Of a stretch of DNA of 64,000 nt, positions 53,801 to 60,030 are shown in pieces. The notes beneath the pieces are model-generated. The model made no database searches. It had not been told where the DNA came from and saw only the letters and a list, made by a program, of their open reading frames with translations. This DNA is from Tomocerus qinae (Eukaryota; Arthropoda; Collembola; Entomobryomorpha; Tomoceridae). Position 1 is the stretch's first letter. Each line of letters opens with the position of its first letter. The position numbers and the translations under genes are program-made. The stretch is taken from positions 94,054,001 through 94,118,000 of the forward strand of contig CM034546.1 of the NCBI GenBank assembly GCA_020055645.1. The letters run 5' to 3'.

Positions 53801-55142
53801 ATGCAAATTATACTAAATTTGTATCCAATATTTTTCACTTACGGCTGTAATTCCCGAGATCCATGTAAATAAATTATGTTCGGTACATTCGTTCCTAGCT
53901 TGTTGATTACACATTTTGCGGAATAATTCACATAAGTGAAAGATATTGAATTATTTAACAAGATGTTACTATAAAGGTACTACGTACTGGATTCTTTAAT
54001 TAAAGTTTTAACAGAAAGCAACATGAAATTCACTACTGCAGTTGTAACTGTTTTCGCTAAGGTTCTATTTAATCAATGACATTTATTTGTTTTGCAACTA
54101 CCTTATGTATATCTGATAAATACGCAAATGGTTCCTTGTACAATATGAATGCTTACTTAGAAATTGTCGGTTATTGTTTACCTAATTGTTGGTTTTGTTT
54201 CACAGGAATTTTGTTTATGATGGTCAGCAGGGATTGCCCAGATTTAGAAATAAGCAAAATGTTTGTTTTCTAAGTTTTACTATTTTTTAGCTAAAAGTTT
54301 AAACCAGGTCAAAATAACGACGTTTTAAACTTGATGGTAGTAGAATTAGGTAAATAAGGATTAGTAACTATACTTTGACCGCAAACACGTTTAGATCATC
54401 ATTTAGATACTATACAACATTCATGATATTATAATGTATTGTTTGTATAATATGTAGAAGTTCAAGTGAATTTGGTGGTTTGCAAACAGTTTATGTTTGT
54501 GTGCGTATAGTACGTTACCCGCTTTGAAGTTTAGCCTTCCTATCCCCAAGTTGCATAGCGATACGCATTCTGATTGGTTGATAATTTTTGAAATCCTGCA
54601 ATCTGATTGGTTATTTCTATGGCAAAAATTCTATAGGTTACCTAAATGGGGACACATTTTCAAAATTTATGAAATTGTTGCAAAACTCAACCAAGTCATA
54701 TTATGAATCATCTGAATGATCTATTTACCTACTACTTTCCCTTTCAATGTACACATTTATGAGAATGGTGAATCGAGCTATTTATATACACAATATTGTG
54801 CAATTATTTATTATTTAACTATGACTCTGGTACAAGTGAACAATCGGTACTACTTTATTCCAATTTATTACCAAATAAAGGTTATATATAATATAGGTCG
54901 GTTTGAAGATTAATATCATTCAGTACTGTGTTATAGTAGCGTAGAACAAAATATCAAGATCATTATCAAAATCATTAAGATCCATCTTTTTTCATTTCAG
55001 CTGTATTATTTAGCCTAGGAGTCCTTTTGACCTTCGACGAAAATTAAAAGTTAGTCGCCTGAGTGTCATTGAGGAGTTGTCCAAGAAAGGTTACAGTCAG
55101 CTCGCAAATACTGATAAAGCATCAGCTTCTGAGACAGTGTAA
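29706..55142 (+). CDS. STELLO/DUF288-type glycosyltransferase-like protein, 5' incomplete
   Basis: Eight exons join in frame: 29706-29882, 32279-32482, 33135-33492, 45752-45899, 46334-46478, 47857-50462, 50627-51107, 55019-55142. They give about 1,413 residues. Family hallmarks in order: KWVVVGNPD and GWKVIIIGE (residues ~12-55); the Tyr/Arg-rich block ending NLAFIWAIHRGARYVFD (to ~120); NTLFSPEVFWALPLLPD (~276-292); RGLWSQSLLGDLGG (~318-331). A second glycosyltransferase-like half follows (ALLIVVFTNQ...FPNILYCG...GYMVVTDETLMKTW). Then come an acidic Ser/Thr-rich linker and a C-terminal block, IRLFHDTVPMYYLPSW. Plant STELLOs are Golgi type II membrane proteins that assist cellulose synthase export; the role of animal relatives is unclear. 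The N-terminal anchor exon is not found. The acidic DDD-type motif expected after the HRGA block reads DAYVEEYQ, so activity is doubtful. Family call strong, gene ends weak. Confidence 0.85.
29883..32278 (+). other. intron A-B of STELLO-like gene, 2.4 kb
   Basis: AT-rich intron bounded by GTACGT and TTTTTAG. No nested gene, repeat array or extra exon was recognised on either strand. Confidence 0.7.
32279..32482 (+). CDS. STELLO-like exon B
   Basis: It joins exon A by completing a CGG codon (CG|G). It encodes RMPDCYPIQKSQFLRMSYRT... through NLAFIWAIHRGARYVFDAYVEEYQ, the DUF288 segment corresponding to the conserved 'Y-R-K-N-I-G-Y-L-x-A-I-x-x-G-A' region. In most family members this is followed by an acidic cluster. 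Here DAYVEEYQ stands in its place. The donor is GTGAGG, leaving GG to make a Gly codon with exon C. Confidence 0.85.
32483..33134 (+). other. intron B-C of STELLO-like gene, 652 bp
   Basis: The intron runs from GTGAGG to CACTTTTCAG. It remains open in one frame for about 70 codons after the donor, which is probably chance. No other feature was seen. Confidence 0.7.
33135..33492 (+). CDS. STELLO-like exon C with His/Gly-rich insert
   Basis: 119 codons after the Gly junction, starting VTIPKFEEELNRQLHTLALDESLAL and ending ICEVRPPSIEK at a GTACCT donor in phase 0. The middle is a low-complexity, probably disordered segment with a GTGSGSNSH stretch and a histidine cluster HGHGHHSHN at about 33,385-33,410. 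The end aligns in position with the family's 'D-P-D-x-D-A-I-x-R-L' motif, but the aspartates are not visible. The histidine cluster could bind metal; that is speculation. Confidence 0.8.
35285..35325. repeat. two adjacent perfect hairpins
   Basis: GCATTTT/AAAATGC (35,285-35,300, 2-bp loop) is followed at once by ATTTTTTATT/AATAAAAAAT (35,305-35,325, 1-bp loop). They could extrude as a double cruciform in the large intron. AT-rich DNA makes such palindromes fairly likely by chance. Confidence 0.4.
38719..38736. repeat. 8-bp near-palindrome in large intron
   Basis: GTATACCT and AGGTATAC separated by two bases form a compact dyad. The arms contain AGGTA, part of a short motif common throughout this window. 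No known function. Confidence 0.35.
45752..45899 (+). CDS. STELLO-like exon D
   Basis: Encodes FLEIDKGWWDMRAPALVLPG... and NTLFSPEVFWALPLLPDYSAG. The run N-T-L-F-x-x-E-x-F-W-A-L-x-L-P is a strong DUF288/STELLO signature. Acceptor ATGATTTCAG, donor GTATAT after one base of a Gly codon. This is among the exons that most clearly identify the family. Confidence 0.88.
45900..46333 (+). other. intron D-E of STELLO-like gene, 434 bp
   Basis: Bounded by GTATAT and CATTTCAAG. Nothing else was recognised inside. Confidence 0.7.
46334..46478 (+). CDS. STELLO-like exon E
   Basis: Encodes GGEGDDHPEVPQNASRIPPW and then YIRGLWSQSLLGDLGG plus a hydrophobic tail. This aligns with the family's 'R-G-Y-W-x-Q-R-L-L-W-x-I-G-G' block, although the usual Arg-Leu-Leu-Trp has become Ser-Leu-Leu-Gly. 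Donor GTAAGT in phase 2; the first base of exon F completes a Leu codon. Confidence 0.85.
46479..47856 (+). other. intron E-F of STELLO-like gene, 1.4 kb
   Basis: Contains a 94-codon cysteine-rich open frame at 47,552-47,836 (TTG start) just before the acceptor of exon F. I see no signal peptide or family match and treat it as chance. A small hairpin (AAGTGTCT/AGACACTT) lies at 47,225-47,248. Confidence 0.6.
47225..47248. repeat. 8-bp stem hairpin in intron
   Basis: AAGTGTCT and AGACACTT flank an 8-base loop. A related AAGTGTCT recurs about 40 bp downstream (near 47,285). No known role. Confidence 0.35.
47857..50462 (+). CDS. STELLO-like exon F (large exon)
   Basis: 868 codons without interruption. 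It opens with NQDYFVGGDYEPNLNPSS and a basic-to-mixed stretch containing SLIDAWIIDL, seen in family members. A disordered Gln/Glu/Ser-rich section follows. Then comes the second glycosyltransferase-like unit (about 48,750-49,150): ALLIVVFTNQHYDLIPTLEV, FPNILYCGHP, ATYECVLGAMEMNYEVKGYM and VVTDETLMKTWNIEKLD. From about 49,300 to 50,320 is an acidic Ser/Thr/Asn-rich linker. A helical segment, EQILKKEIDSLLDGLNNAY, closes the exon. Donor GTAATA, phase 1. The open frame reads on into the intron to 50,626, but this part is AT-rich noise. Confidence 0.88.
50627..51107 (+). CDS. STELLO-like exon G
   Basis: It follows a 164-bp intron. It encodes ISPREFRHIRCTLQDDG, DIRLFHDTVPMYYLPSWTTK and SVANVLLHYAVMDELALPIL, resembling the C-terminal helper block of STELLO proteins in which a membrane-facing residue run follows 'Y-V-P'. 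It ends at ...VRHEFCS with donor GTATTT in phase 2. If not spliced, the frame continues for seven codons and stops at about 51,133, giving an alternative short C-terminus. Confidence 0.82.
51108..53119 (+). other. last intron of STELLO-like gene, 5' part
   Basis: AT-rich, no exon recognised. A perfect 10-bp inverted repeat lies at 51,563-51,590. AATAAA strings (for example near 51,727) could serve a transcript that fails to splice to the last exon. The nested minus-strand gene begins beyond this stretch. Confidence 0.55.
51563..51590. repeat. 10-bp stem hairpin
   Basis: CTATTTAAAT (51,563-51,572) and ATTTAAATAG (51,581-51,590) flank an 8-bp loop. The arms are perfectly complementary. No target duplication or coding context. 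Confidence 0.4.
53120..53125 (-). terminator. poly(A) signal for nested 4-TM gene
   Basis: TTTATT on the plus strand reads AATAAA on the minus strand. It lies about 115 bp downstream of the stop codon of the nested membrane-protein gene, a normal 3'-UTR distance. Confidence 0.5.
53241..53914 (-). CDS. small four-pass membrane protein, nested antisense
   Basis: Three exons on the minus strand (53914-53843, 53765-53586, 53492-53241) join in phase 0 through introns of 77 and 93 bp. Donors are GTAAGT and GTACGT; acceptors are ATACAG and TTGCAG. The protein has 167 residues, starts MCNQQARNECTEHNLFTW and ends QENALP. Four hydrophobic spans are visible: WISGITAILGIITAAY (~18-33), LVLYFVVAAFVGIVQTSF (~57-74), VNFIGGFTLLLNSVIYISL (~94-112) and YFWLWIFLDGSVLVVLTLFL (~121-140). 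The loop after span 1 is acidic and the C-terminus is short and polar. Topology is like small tetraspan proteins (LAPTM or MARVEL type), but no signature is present. I do not recognise the family. It lies wholly in the last intron of the STELLO-like gene, on the opposite strand. Confidence 0.65.
54513..54882 (+). repeat. left arm of foldback element 1
   Basis: It begins CGTTACCCGC and ends near ...TTTATTACCAAATAAAGG. The reverse complement occurs at 55,262-55,623. It includes CTGATTGGTTGATAA and CTGATTGGTTATTTC about 40 bp apart. Confidence 0.8.
55019..55142 (+). CDS. predicted terminal exon H of STELLO-like gene
   Basis: With acceptor GCCTAG|G the phase-2 end of exon G is completed to AGG. 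Forty more codons follow (starting SPFDLRRKLK, ending SASETV) to a TAA at 55,140-55,142. The peptide is hydrophilic and coding-like. Two other acceptors lie just upstream: TTTCATTTCAG ending at 55,000, which has the stronger pyrimidine tract, and TATTTAG at 55,013. These would give only a few codons before a stop. The exon sits in the central loop of a foldback element, so it may be transposon-derived or captured. Confidence is limited because I cannot confirm that the tail is conserved in relatives. Confidence 0.5.
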
Positions 55143-55261
55143 TCTGATTGCTTCTACATATTTATAGAGATCGAATAGTTAATTAATGTTGTGTAAACAT
55201 ATTTTCTAGAATACAGTGCAATTTAACTAGTTAGTTACATAGTTAATTCTAAATGCATTTA

Positions 55262-55623
55262 CCTTCATGTGGTAATAAATTGGAATAAAGTAGTACCGAT
55301 TGTTCACTTGTACCAGAGTCATAGTTAAATAATTGCATAATATTGTGTATATAAATAGCTCGATTCACCATTCTCATAAATGTGTACATTGAAAGGGAAA
55401 GTAGTAGGTAAATAGATCATTCAGATGATTCATAATATGACTTGGTTGAGTTTTGCAACAATTCATAATTTTTGAAAATGTGTCCCCATTTAGGTAATCT
55501 ATAGAATTTTTGTCATAGAAATAACCAATCAGATTGCAGGATTTCAAAAATTATCAACCAATCAGAATGCGTATCGCTATGCAACTTGGGGATAGGAAGG
55601 CTAAACTTCAAAGCGGGTAACAG
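55262..55623 (-). repeat. right arm of foldback element 1
   Basis: Reverse complement of the left arm, ending ...AAGCGGGTAACAG before TA at 55,624. It contains the poly(A) hexamers that follow the predicted terminal exon. Confidence 0.8.
55274..55289 (+). terminator. tandem AATAAA poly(A) signals in element arm
   Basis: Two AATAAA hexamers (55,274-55,279 and 55,284-55,289) lie about 135 bp after the TAA of the predicted last STELLO-like exon. They are inside the right arm of foldback element 1, so the element would provide the 3' end of the transcript. Confidence 0.45.
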
Positions 55624-55659
55624 TATAGTACTAAACACAGTACAGGGACTGGATGAGTA

Positions 55660-56673
55660 CTGATCCTGTCACTCCATGGGGACTATTTTCAAATCGAGGG
55701 GGACATGAAAATCGCTTCTCATTGGTGGATGAAATTTTTTATTGACCAATCAGAAGGCAGCATTTCATTTCAAAATTTTATATGATTTTCAAAAAGCATT
55801 CCCAAGGGAAATATTTATTGTAACATTTGACTTCTGAGATTTATCTTAATTACTTGCTGTAAGGAGTAACTGTTGACTCAACTATTATTATGTTGACACG
55901 CAAAATAGACAGTAGGCACACTACATAGGGTTTAGGGTAGATTTTGTTACTATAAATCATCAATACTGCAAGTCACTGCATAATGATTAGTCTCCCCAAG
56001 GAGCTTGGACGGTTAATAAGGAGAGCCAAGTAGAGAATTGCCCGTAAGGGATTTTGAAGATCTATAAGGGACATTTTATCCCTAATTTTGTGTGAATATC
56101 TGGTTGCTATGCTGTTGGAAAAGGTATTAAATTATTAGAGGATAGCAAGTGAGACATCAATGTTTATAGCAGCTTGATAAAGACAGGGGTAGGGGACGTT
56201 TTCCAAAAAACGTCCCTTATAGATCTTCAAATTCGCTTATGGTAAAATTCCCTACTCGGCTCTCATGATAAAGCGCTACTATACTATGGCAACGTCCATG
56301 CTCCTTGAGTCTCTCTAAAATAATACAGATACAAGCCAATGGATTATCTTACAATTATGTATGCTAAAATACTCTGGTATGCCTTCTAGCTTAGTCTACT
56401 AGTCTTGTTACATCCGTAGAGTTAAGTACGCAATGTGGTAAGTATATAGCTTAGAATGGTGATAATAAAATTACATGCTAAAGTGTATAATGTCTCAGAA
56501 GTCAAATGTTGCAATAAATATTTCCCTTGGGAATGCTTTTTGAAAATCATATAAAATTTTGAAATGAAAATGCTGCGTTCTGATTGGTCAATAAAAAATT
56601 TCATCCACCAATGAGAAGCGATTTTCATGCCCCCCTCGATTTGAAAATAGTCCCCATGGAGTGACAGGATCAG
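55660..56673. mobile_element. foldback/MITE-like element 2, 1.0 kb, TA-flanked
   Basis: Termini CTGATCCTGTCACTCCATGG (from 55,660) and its reverse complement (ending 56,673) are flanked by TA at 55,658-55,659 and 56,674-56,675. Outer arms are 55,660-55,839 and 56,493-56,673, reading close to identical. A second, more diverged inverted pair lies inside (about 55,976-56,090 and 56,200-56,340). There is no open frame for a transposase. Its sequence is unrelated to element 1 except for the shared TCTGATTGGT-type motif. It starts 36 bp after element 1 and ends 278 bp before the ATG of the UBE2O-like gene. Confidence 0.8.
55976..56340. repeat. inner diverged inverted repeat of element 2
   Basis: Blocks GGAG..TTGGACG, GAGAGCCAAGTAGAGAATT and TTGAAGATCTATAAGGGACAT (left, to ~56,075) recur inverted and diverged on the right (56,209-56,330). 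At 56,194-56,214 the sequence GGACGTTTTCC...AAAACGTCC forms its own small hairpin. It may be an older element into which, or around which, the outer arms were assembled. Confidence 0.6.
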
Positions 56674-56951
56674 TAATGGACATGACTTGGATTTTCATGA
56701 GCCGGCCGGAACAAGGAATTGATTCGGATATGGATTAATGCTTGGAATATTGCTTCCCTGTAAATTAGGAGGTTTCCATCACGATTACTTCTATGAAAAT
56801 AACAAAAAACACGAAAGAGACTAATCAAGACTTCCTGTATTCATGAAATTGCTTTTTGAATTTAGGTCATTTTTCATCTTCAATTTTTCGTTTTCATAAG
56901 AGCCATCCGATTTTGTTCATCAGTGAAGTTCGGTACGAAGAGGACTAAGAT

Positions 56952-59178
56952 ATGTCAACGTACACTAGAAGATTAGCGGTTGACGATCTGATTCTGCACA
57001 TTCTTCGAGATGGAACTTTCGAAGTTGGGCGCATTCCAGTTCAGAACACTCTTGGAGCACATCGTATGAAAACCAAATGTCATGACCGCCACGACGAAGA
57101 CCTCTCCTCTGACCCAATGTACAATAACATCTTGGTGAAATTGTTTCCTAACGATGGTACTCCTAAAGATGTCTTACCTAAGGATGTAATTCACTATTTT
57201 TCAGATTTCCAATCATTTCCAGTTAAGAATTTTACAGGAAATGCAATTACAATTTTTATTTGTCTGTTTAATGTTTCGCCCCAGCTCGTTATTCTTGACC
57301 GGAACTTTAAGATTGGACAATTAGTGAAGCAGCAGGACCATAAGGGTCAGGTTGGAAAAGTTGGTTACATTAGCTCATTTAAACAAATAGCTACTGCACG
57401 AATTTATGAGCCGGACGAAACTAAGCGAAAGAATCCTGCCAACGAATTGTACATCTATAACAAACCTGCCAGATTCTATCACGATCCTTCGCGGGTATTA
57501 ATTGCATTCATCAGTACTCTACGTAATGGTTTGAATTTTCATGAGATGGTAATAGTAATAATTTGCTTTTGCTATTAAAGTCCTCTTTAGAAGTTGAGGA
57601 TGTAATAAATGTGGACGGATGGCTTGGAATTATCAAAGGTATAAAACGAGAAGTGGAATTAACTGTTGACTTCGGAAGTAGTATTCTACAATCTGCAGAG
57701 ATCGAACAAAGTGACTTGTATGACACTATGTTGGCTTATGGGATAACAGAAATAATTCCAAAGGAAACTTGCCATTTTGAGATGAATGGCATTAATAGTA
57801 TTTTCCGTGGACGCACTTTCGTAATACCTTACAAACACCTACTAGATAATGCATTTCAGCGTCCATCTTTCCGATGGATCATCGGTACTTCAACTCCATA
57901 CAAACCACATGATACTTCGCTGGCTGTACGAGTGATTATCAGGGGAGTATCCGTAAGATATTTTTGTACTCAATAAAGTTTAGATATTTTATTGAGTTTT
58001 AAAAATGCACACGCCTAGCATTTTACTGATTATATTAATATCACATGCAAATTTGCCATTATCTAACTACTGTATACAGCTCAGTCAATTGCAAGTGGAA
58101 TGGAAAGCGCATGAAGAAATCTCTAGCCCGAAACCTGATGATTCAACTCCTCTAAACTGCAAGGGTAGATTTTCTTTGAACATTGTAACTCATCCTAAGC
58201 CTTTGAAGATTGGTGATATACGAATTTGTAATATGACTGAAGAAGATTGGAAAATTGTGTTGAATAAAGTTGCTTGGAAGAGCTGTGTAGCGAAAGATTA
58301 CTTCCTGCATAAAAGAAGGGGCAAAAGTCCCAGATTAGATGAAAATACGAAGGTTACTACATGTTTTTGTATTTAGAGGAATCTGAGAAACGAAATATCA
58401 ACGTTTACAATATTGGTTTTGATTTTTGACAAACAGGAAATTCTACCGTCGGTTTTGCCGGCAAAAGTGGCTGTAGAGATCATAACAACTGCCACAAAAG
58501 TGGATATTATCAATATGGTAGGTTGGTTTACATTATCAAAATAGTAACATTTATTTAGTGGCTACTACAGCTTTATATTCTGTTTAGGATGGAACCGTTG
58601 ATCTGGATGTTGACTCAAGGGATTTGGATCCGGTCCGATATCAGAATGAATTTCCTGGATCAATAGTGATTACGAGTGATGAGCCTCACCGAAGTTTTAA
58701 CGCTGTCGGAAGTGCTATGACACGTTCGTTGGACTATTCTGTCGTACAGAGTTCCCAAAGAATTGTTAGCAACCAAGAGGAGAGTAAGATTTATTCCGAA
58801 CAACCCAACTTTTGTATATAAAAAGCTTTATTTAGTGATCATAGACTATTCATTTTAGAGTTAAAGTGGACGGTTCAGGATTATAGATTGAACATTGGAA
58901 CTGTAGTACCTGTCCCAATTGGCGAACCTCGTGTTATCAGCGAGTATAATGGACCTACACTGAGAATGTGTTGGCTATGGCGTAAAAATAAACCTCAGGT
59001 TGTAACCAAAATGAAAAATTCTGAAGCTGACTTTTCATATGGATGCGTCATTGGGATGTTTCCTGATGGTCGTGTTAGAATTCGAAATGAAAATGGAATA
59101 ATAATGGAAGTGTGGCCTACAGATTTGATTCCACTGGATCATCCTAAAAATACAGACTCAAAAGAGCGAATATATTGA
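56952..59178 (+). CDS. UBE2O-like protein without E2 domain
   Basis: Seven exons: 56952-57221, 57285-57522, 57591-57952, 58080-58352, 58437-58517, 58588-58783, 58859-59178. They give about 579 residues. The chain follows the N-terminal SH3-like conserved regions of the ubiquitin E2/E3 hybrid UBE2O: LDRNFKIGQLVKQ; VINVDGWLGIIKGI; RGRTFVIPYKHLL; QLQVEWKAHEE; KPLKIGDIRIC; LPAKVAVEIITTATKVDI; DGTVDLDVDSRDLDPV; NEFPGSIVI; and YGCVIGMFPDGRVRIRNENG. UBE2O recognises orphan and misfolded clients through these regions. No coiled coil and no UBC domain with catalytic Cys follows: the frame ends at TGA and the next 850 bp is non-coding. A stand-alone substrate-binding relative, a truncated gene or a split gene are all possible. 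Introns are 63-127 bp. An alternative 32-bp third-exon junction (57,549-57,580) is judged unlikely. Confidence 0.72.
57222..57284 (+). other. 63-bp intron, multiple of three, no stop
   Basis: GTTAAG...CCCCAG divides the first two exons of the UBE2O-like gene. Read through, it adds 21 residues (VKNFTGNAITIFICLFNVSP plus Q) without a stop. Alignment with UBE2O (…LEDRS-x-x-PGD…) fits better when it is removed. Its size agrees with the neighbouring 68-84 bp introns. Confidence 0.55.
57968..57997. repeat. 10-bp stem hairpin in UBE2O-like intron
   Basis: ACTCAATAAA (57,968-57,977) and TTTATTGAGT (57,988-57,997) lie just after the donor at 57,953 in a 127-bp intron. The arms also place AATAAA on both strands. 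It could affect splicing or premature polyadenylation; that is inference. Confidence 0.45.
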
Positions 59179-60030
59179 ACAGTTTCATGTCAAAATGTAT
59201 CGGACTAAAATCTCAAACCCCAAAGAAAAAATTCGTGATAGTATTTTAGTAAGTAGTATTAGTACTATTGAGGTATAGAAATACTGTTTAATTATCATCA
59301 TTTTACTGTCACTGTCTAAGTTAACTATTGTTTGTAGAGGTGTAAATTGAAATGTCACGATTTCCTGTAAAACTATTCTTACCGAAGTACCAAGAAATCA
59401 TTTAGCCATTGCAATGCGAAATGAAATTGTCACTTCAATATTATTAGCGATAAATACTGTTTCTATTCATATAATTATATATAACATAGGCACCAGATAC
59501 AGTTATATATTTCTATCCTATATACACGAATTATATATATAAGATTAGGCTAATTATATACAACTTAAAAAACATTTATACCAATAAGTAGACACAAAAG
59601 TAAGTAGATGTATCGACATACTTATACATTAACTATTTGTAAAAACTAATTGATATTTTAAGCAAGCTATAGTATATTGTCGCACGTACAGGCCTTTTTG
59701 CTAGATTTTTTTTCTATTTTTGATTGATTTCTAGTTTTTACTTTCATATCAGTTACGGTCGGTATTCACACATGTTGCTTATTATGTTGATAGAATGTTG
59801 GTTCTTAGTAGGTAACAAAATCCATAGGACTTGTAGCAAATGTAATGCGATTGCTCTACAAACGCATCAACTTCGCTACGCTACTGCATTCTCATATGGA
59901 CTAAATAAAAAGTAATGGTATACGGACAGAGGCAGATCAAGTTTGATGTTCGATAAATGGCATATCCGTCTATGTGTATAAAGCAGCGTTTACTTATTGA
60001 TTTGGTAGAATAAAATTTTACGTATTCTAA
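59179..60030. other. convergent 3' intergenic space
   Basis: AT-rich, between the TGA of the UBE2O-like gene and the stop codon of EXOC4 on the other strand. No UBC-like exon was found. A plus-strand AATAAA at 59,904-59,909 could end the UBE2O-like transcript, leaving a 3' UTR of about 0.7 kb. A 63-codon plus-strand frame at 59,724-59,915 has no recognisable content. Confidence 0.55.

Larger units (their letters stand above)
54513..55623. mobile_element. foldback/MITE-like element 1, 1.1 kb, TA-flanked
   Basis: The left arm 54,513-54,882 and right arm 55,262-55,623 are near-perfect reverse complements (roughly 95% by eye). The main difference is an 8-10 bp duplication (ATTATTT) in the left arm. 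Outer ends read C(T)GTTACCCGCTTTGAAG, with TA dinucleotides at 54,511-54,512 and 55,624-55,625, as expected for Tc1/mariner-type targets. No transposase frame is present. The arms carry two GATTGG (reverse CCAAT) motifs. The 380-bp centre contains the predicted terminal exon of the STELLO-like gene, and the right arm supplies AATAAA signals. Either the element captured or created that exon, or two inverted solo copies flank it. Confidence 0.8.

Noticed and set aside
54497-54913. Open frames in the left arm of element 1, considered as a transposase remnant
   Set aside because: The translation has no DDE/D or helix-turn-helix features, and the same sequence recurs inverted, as in non-coding terminal repeats.
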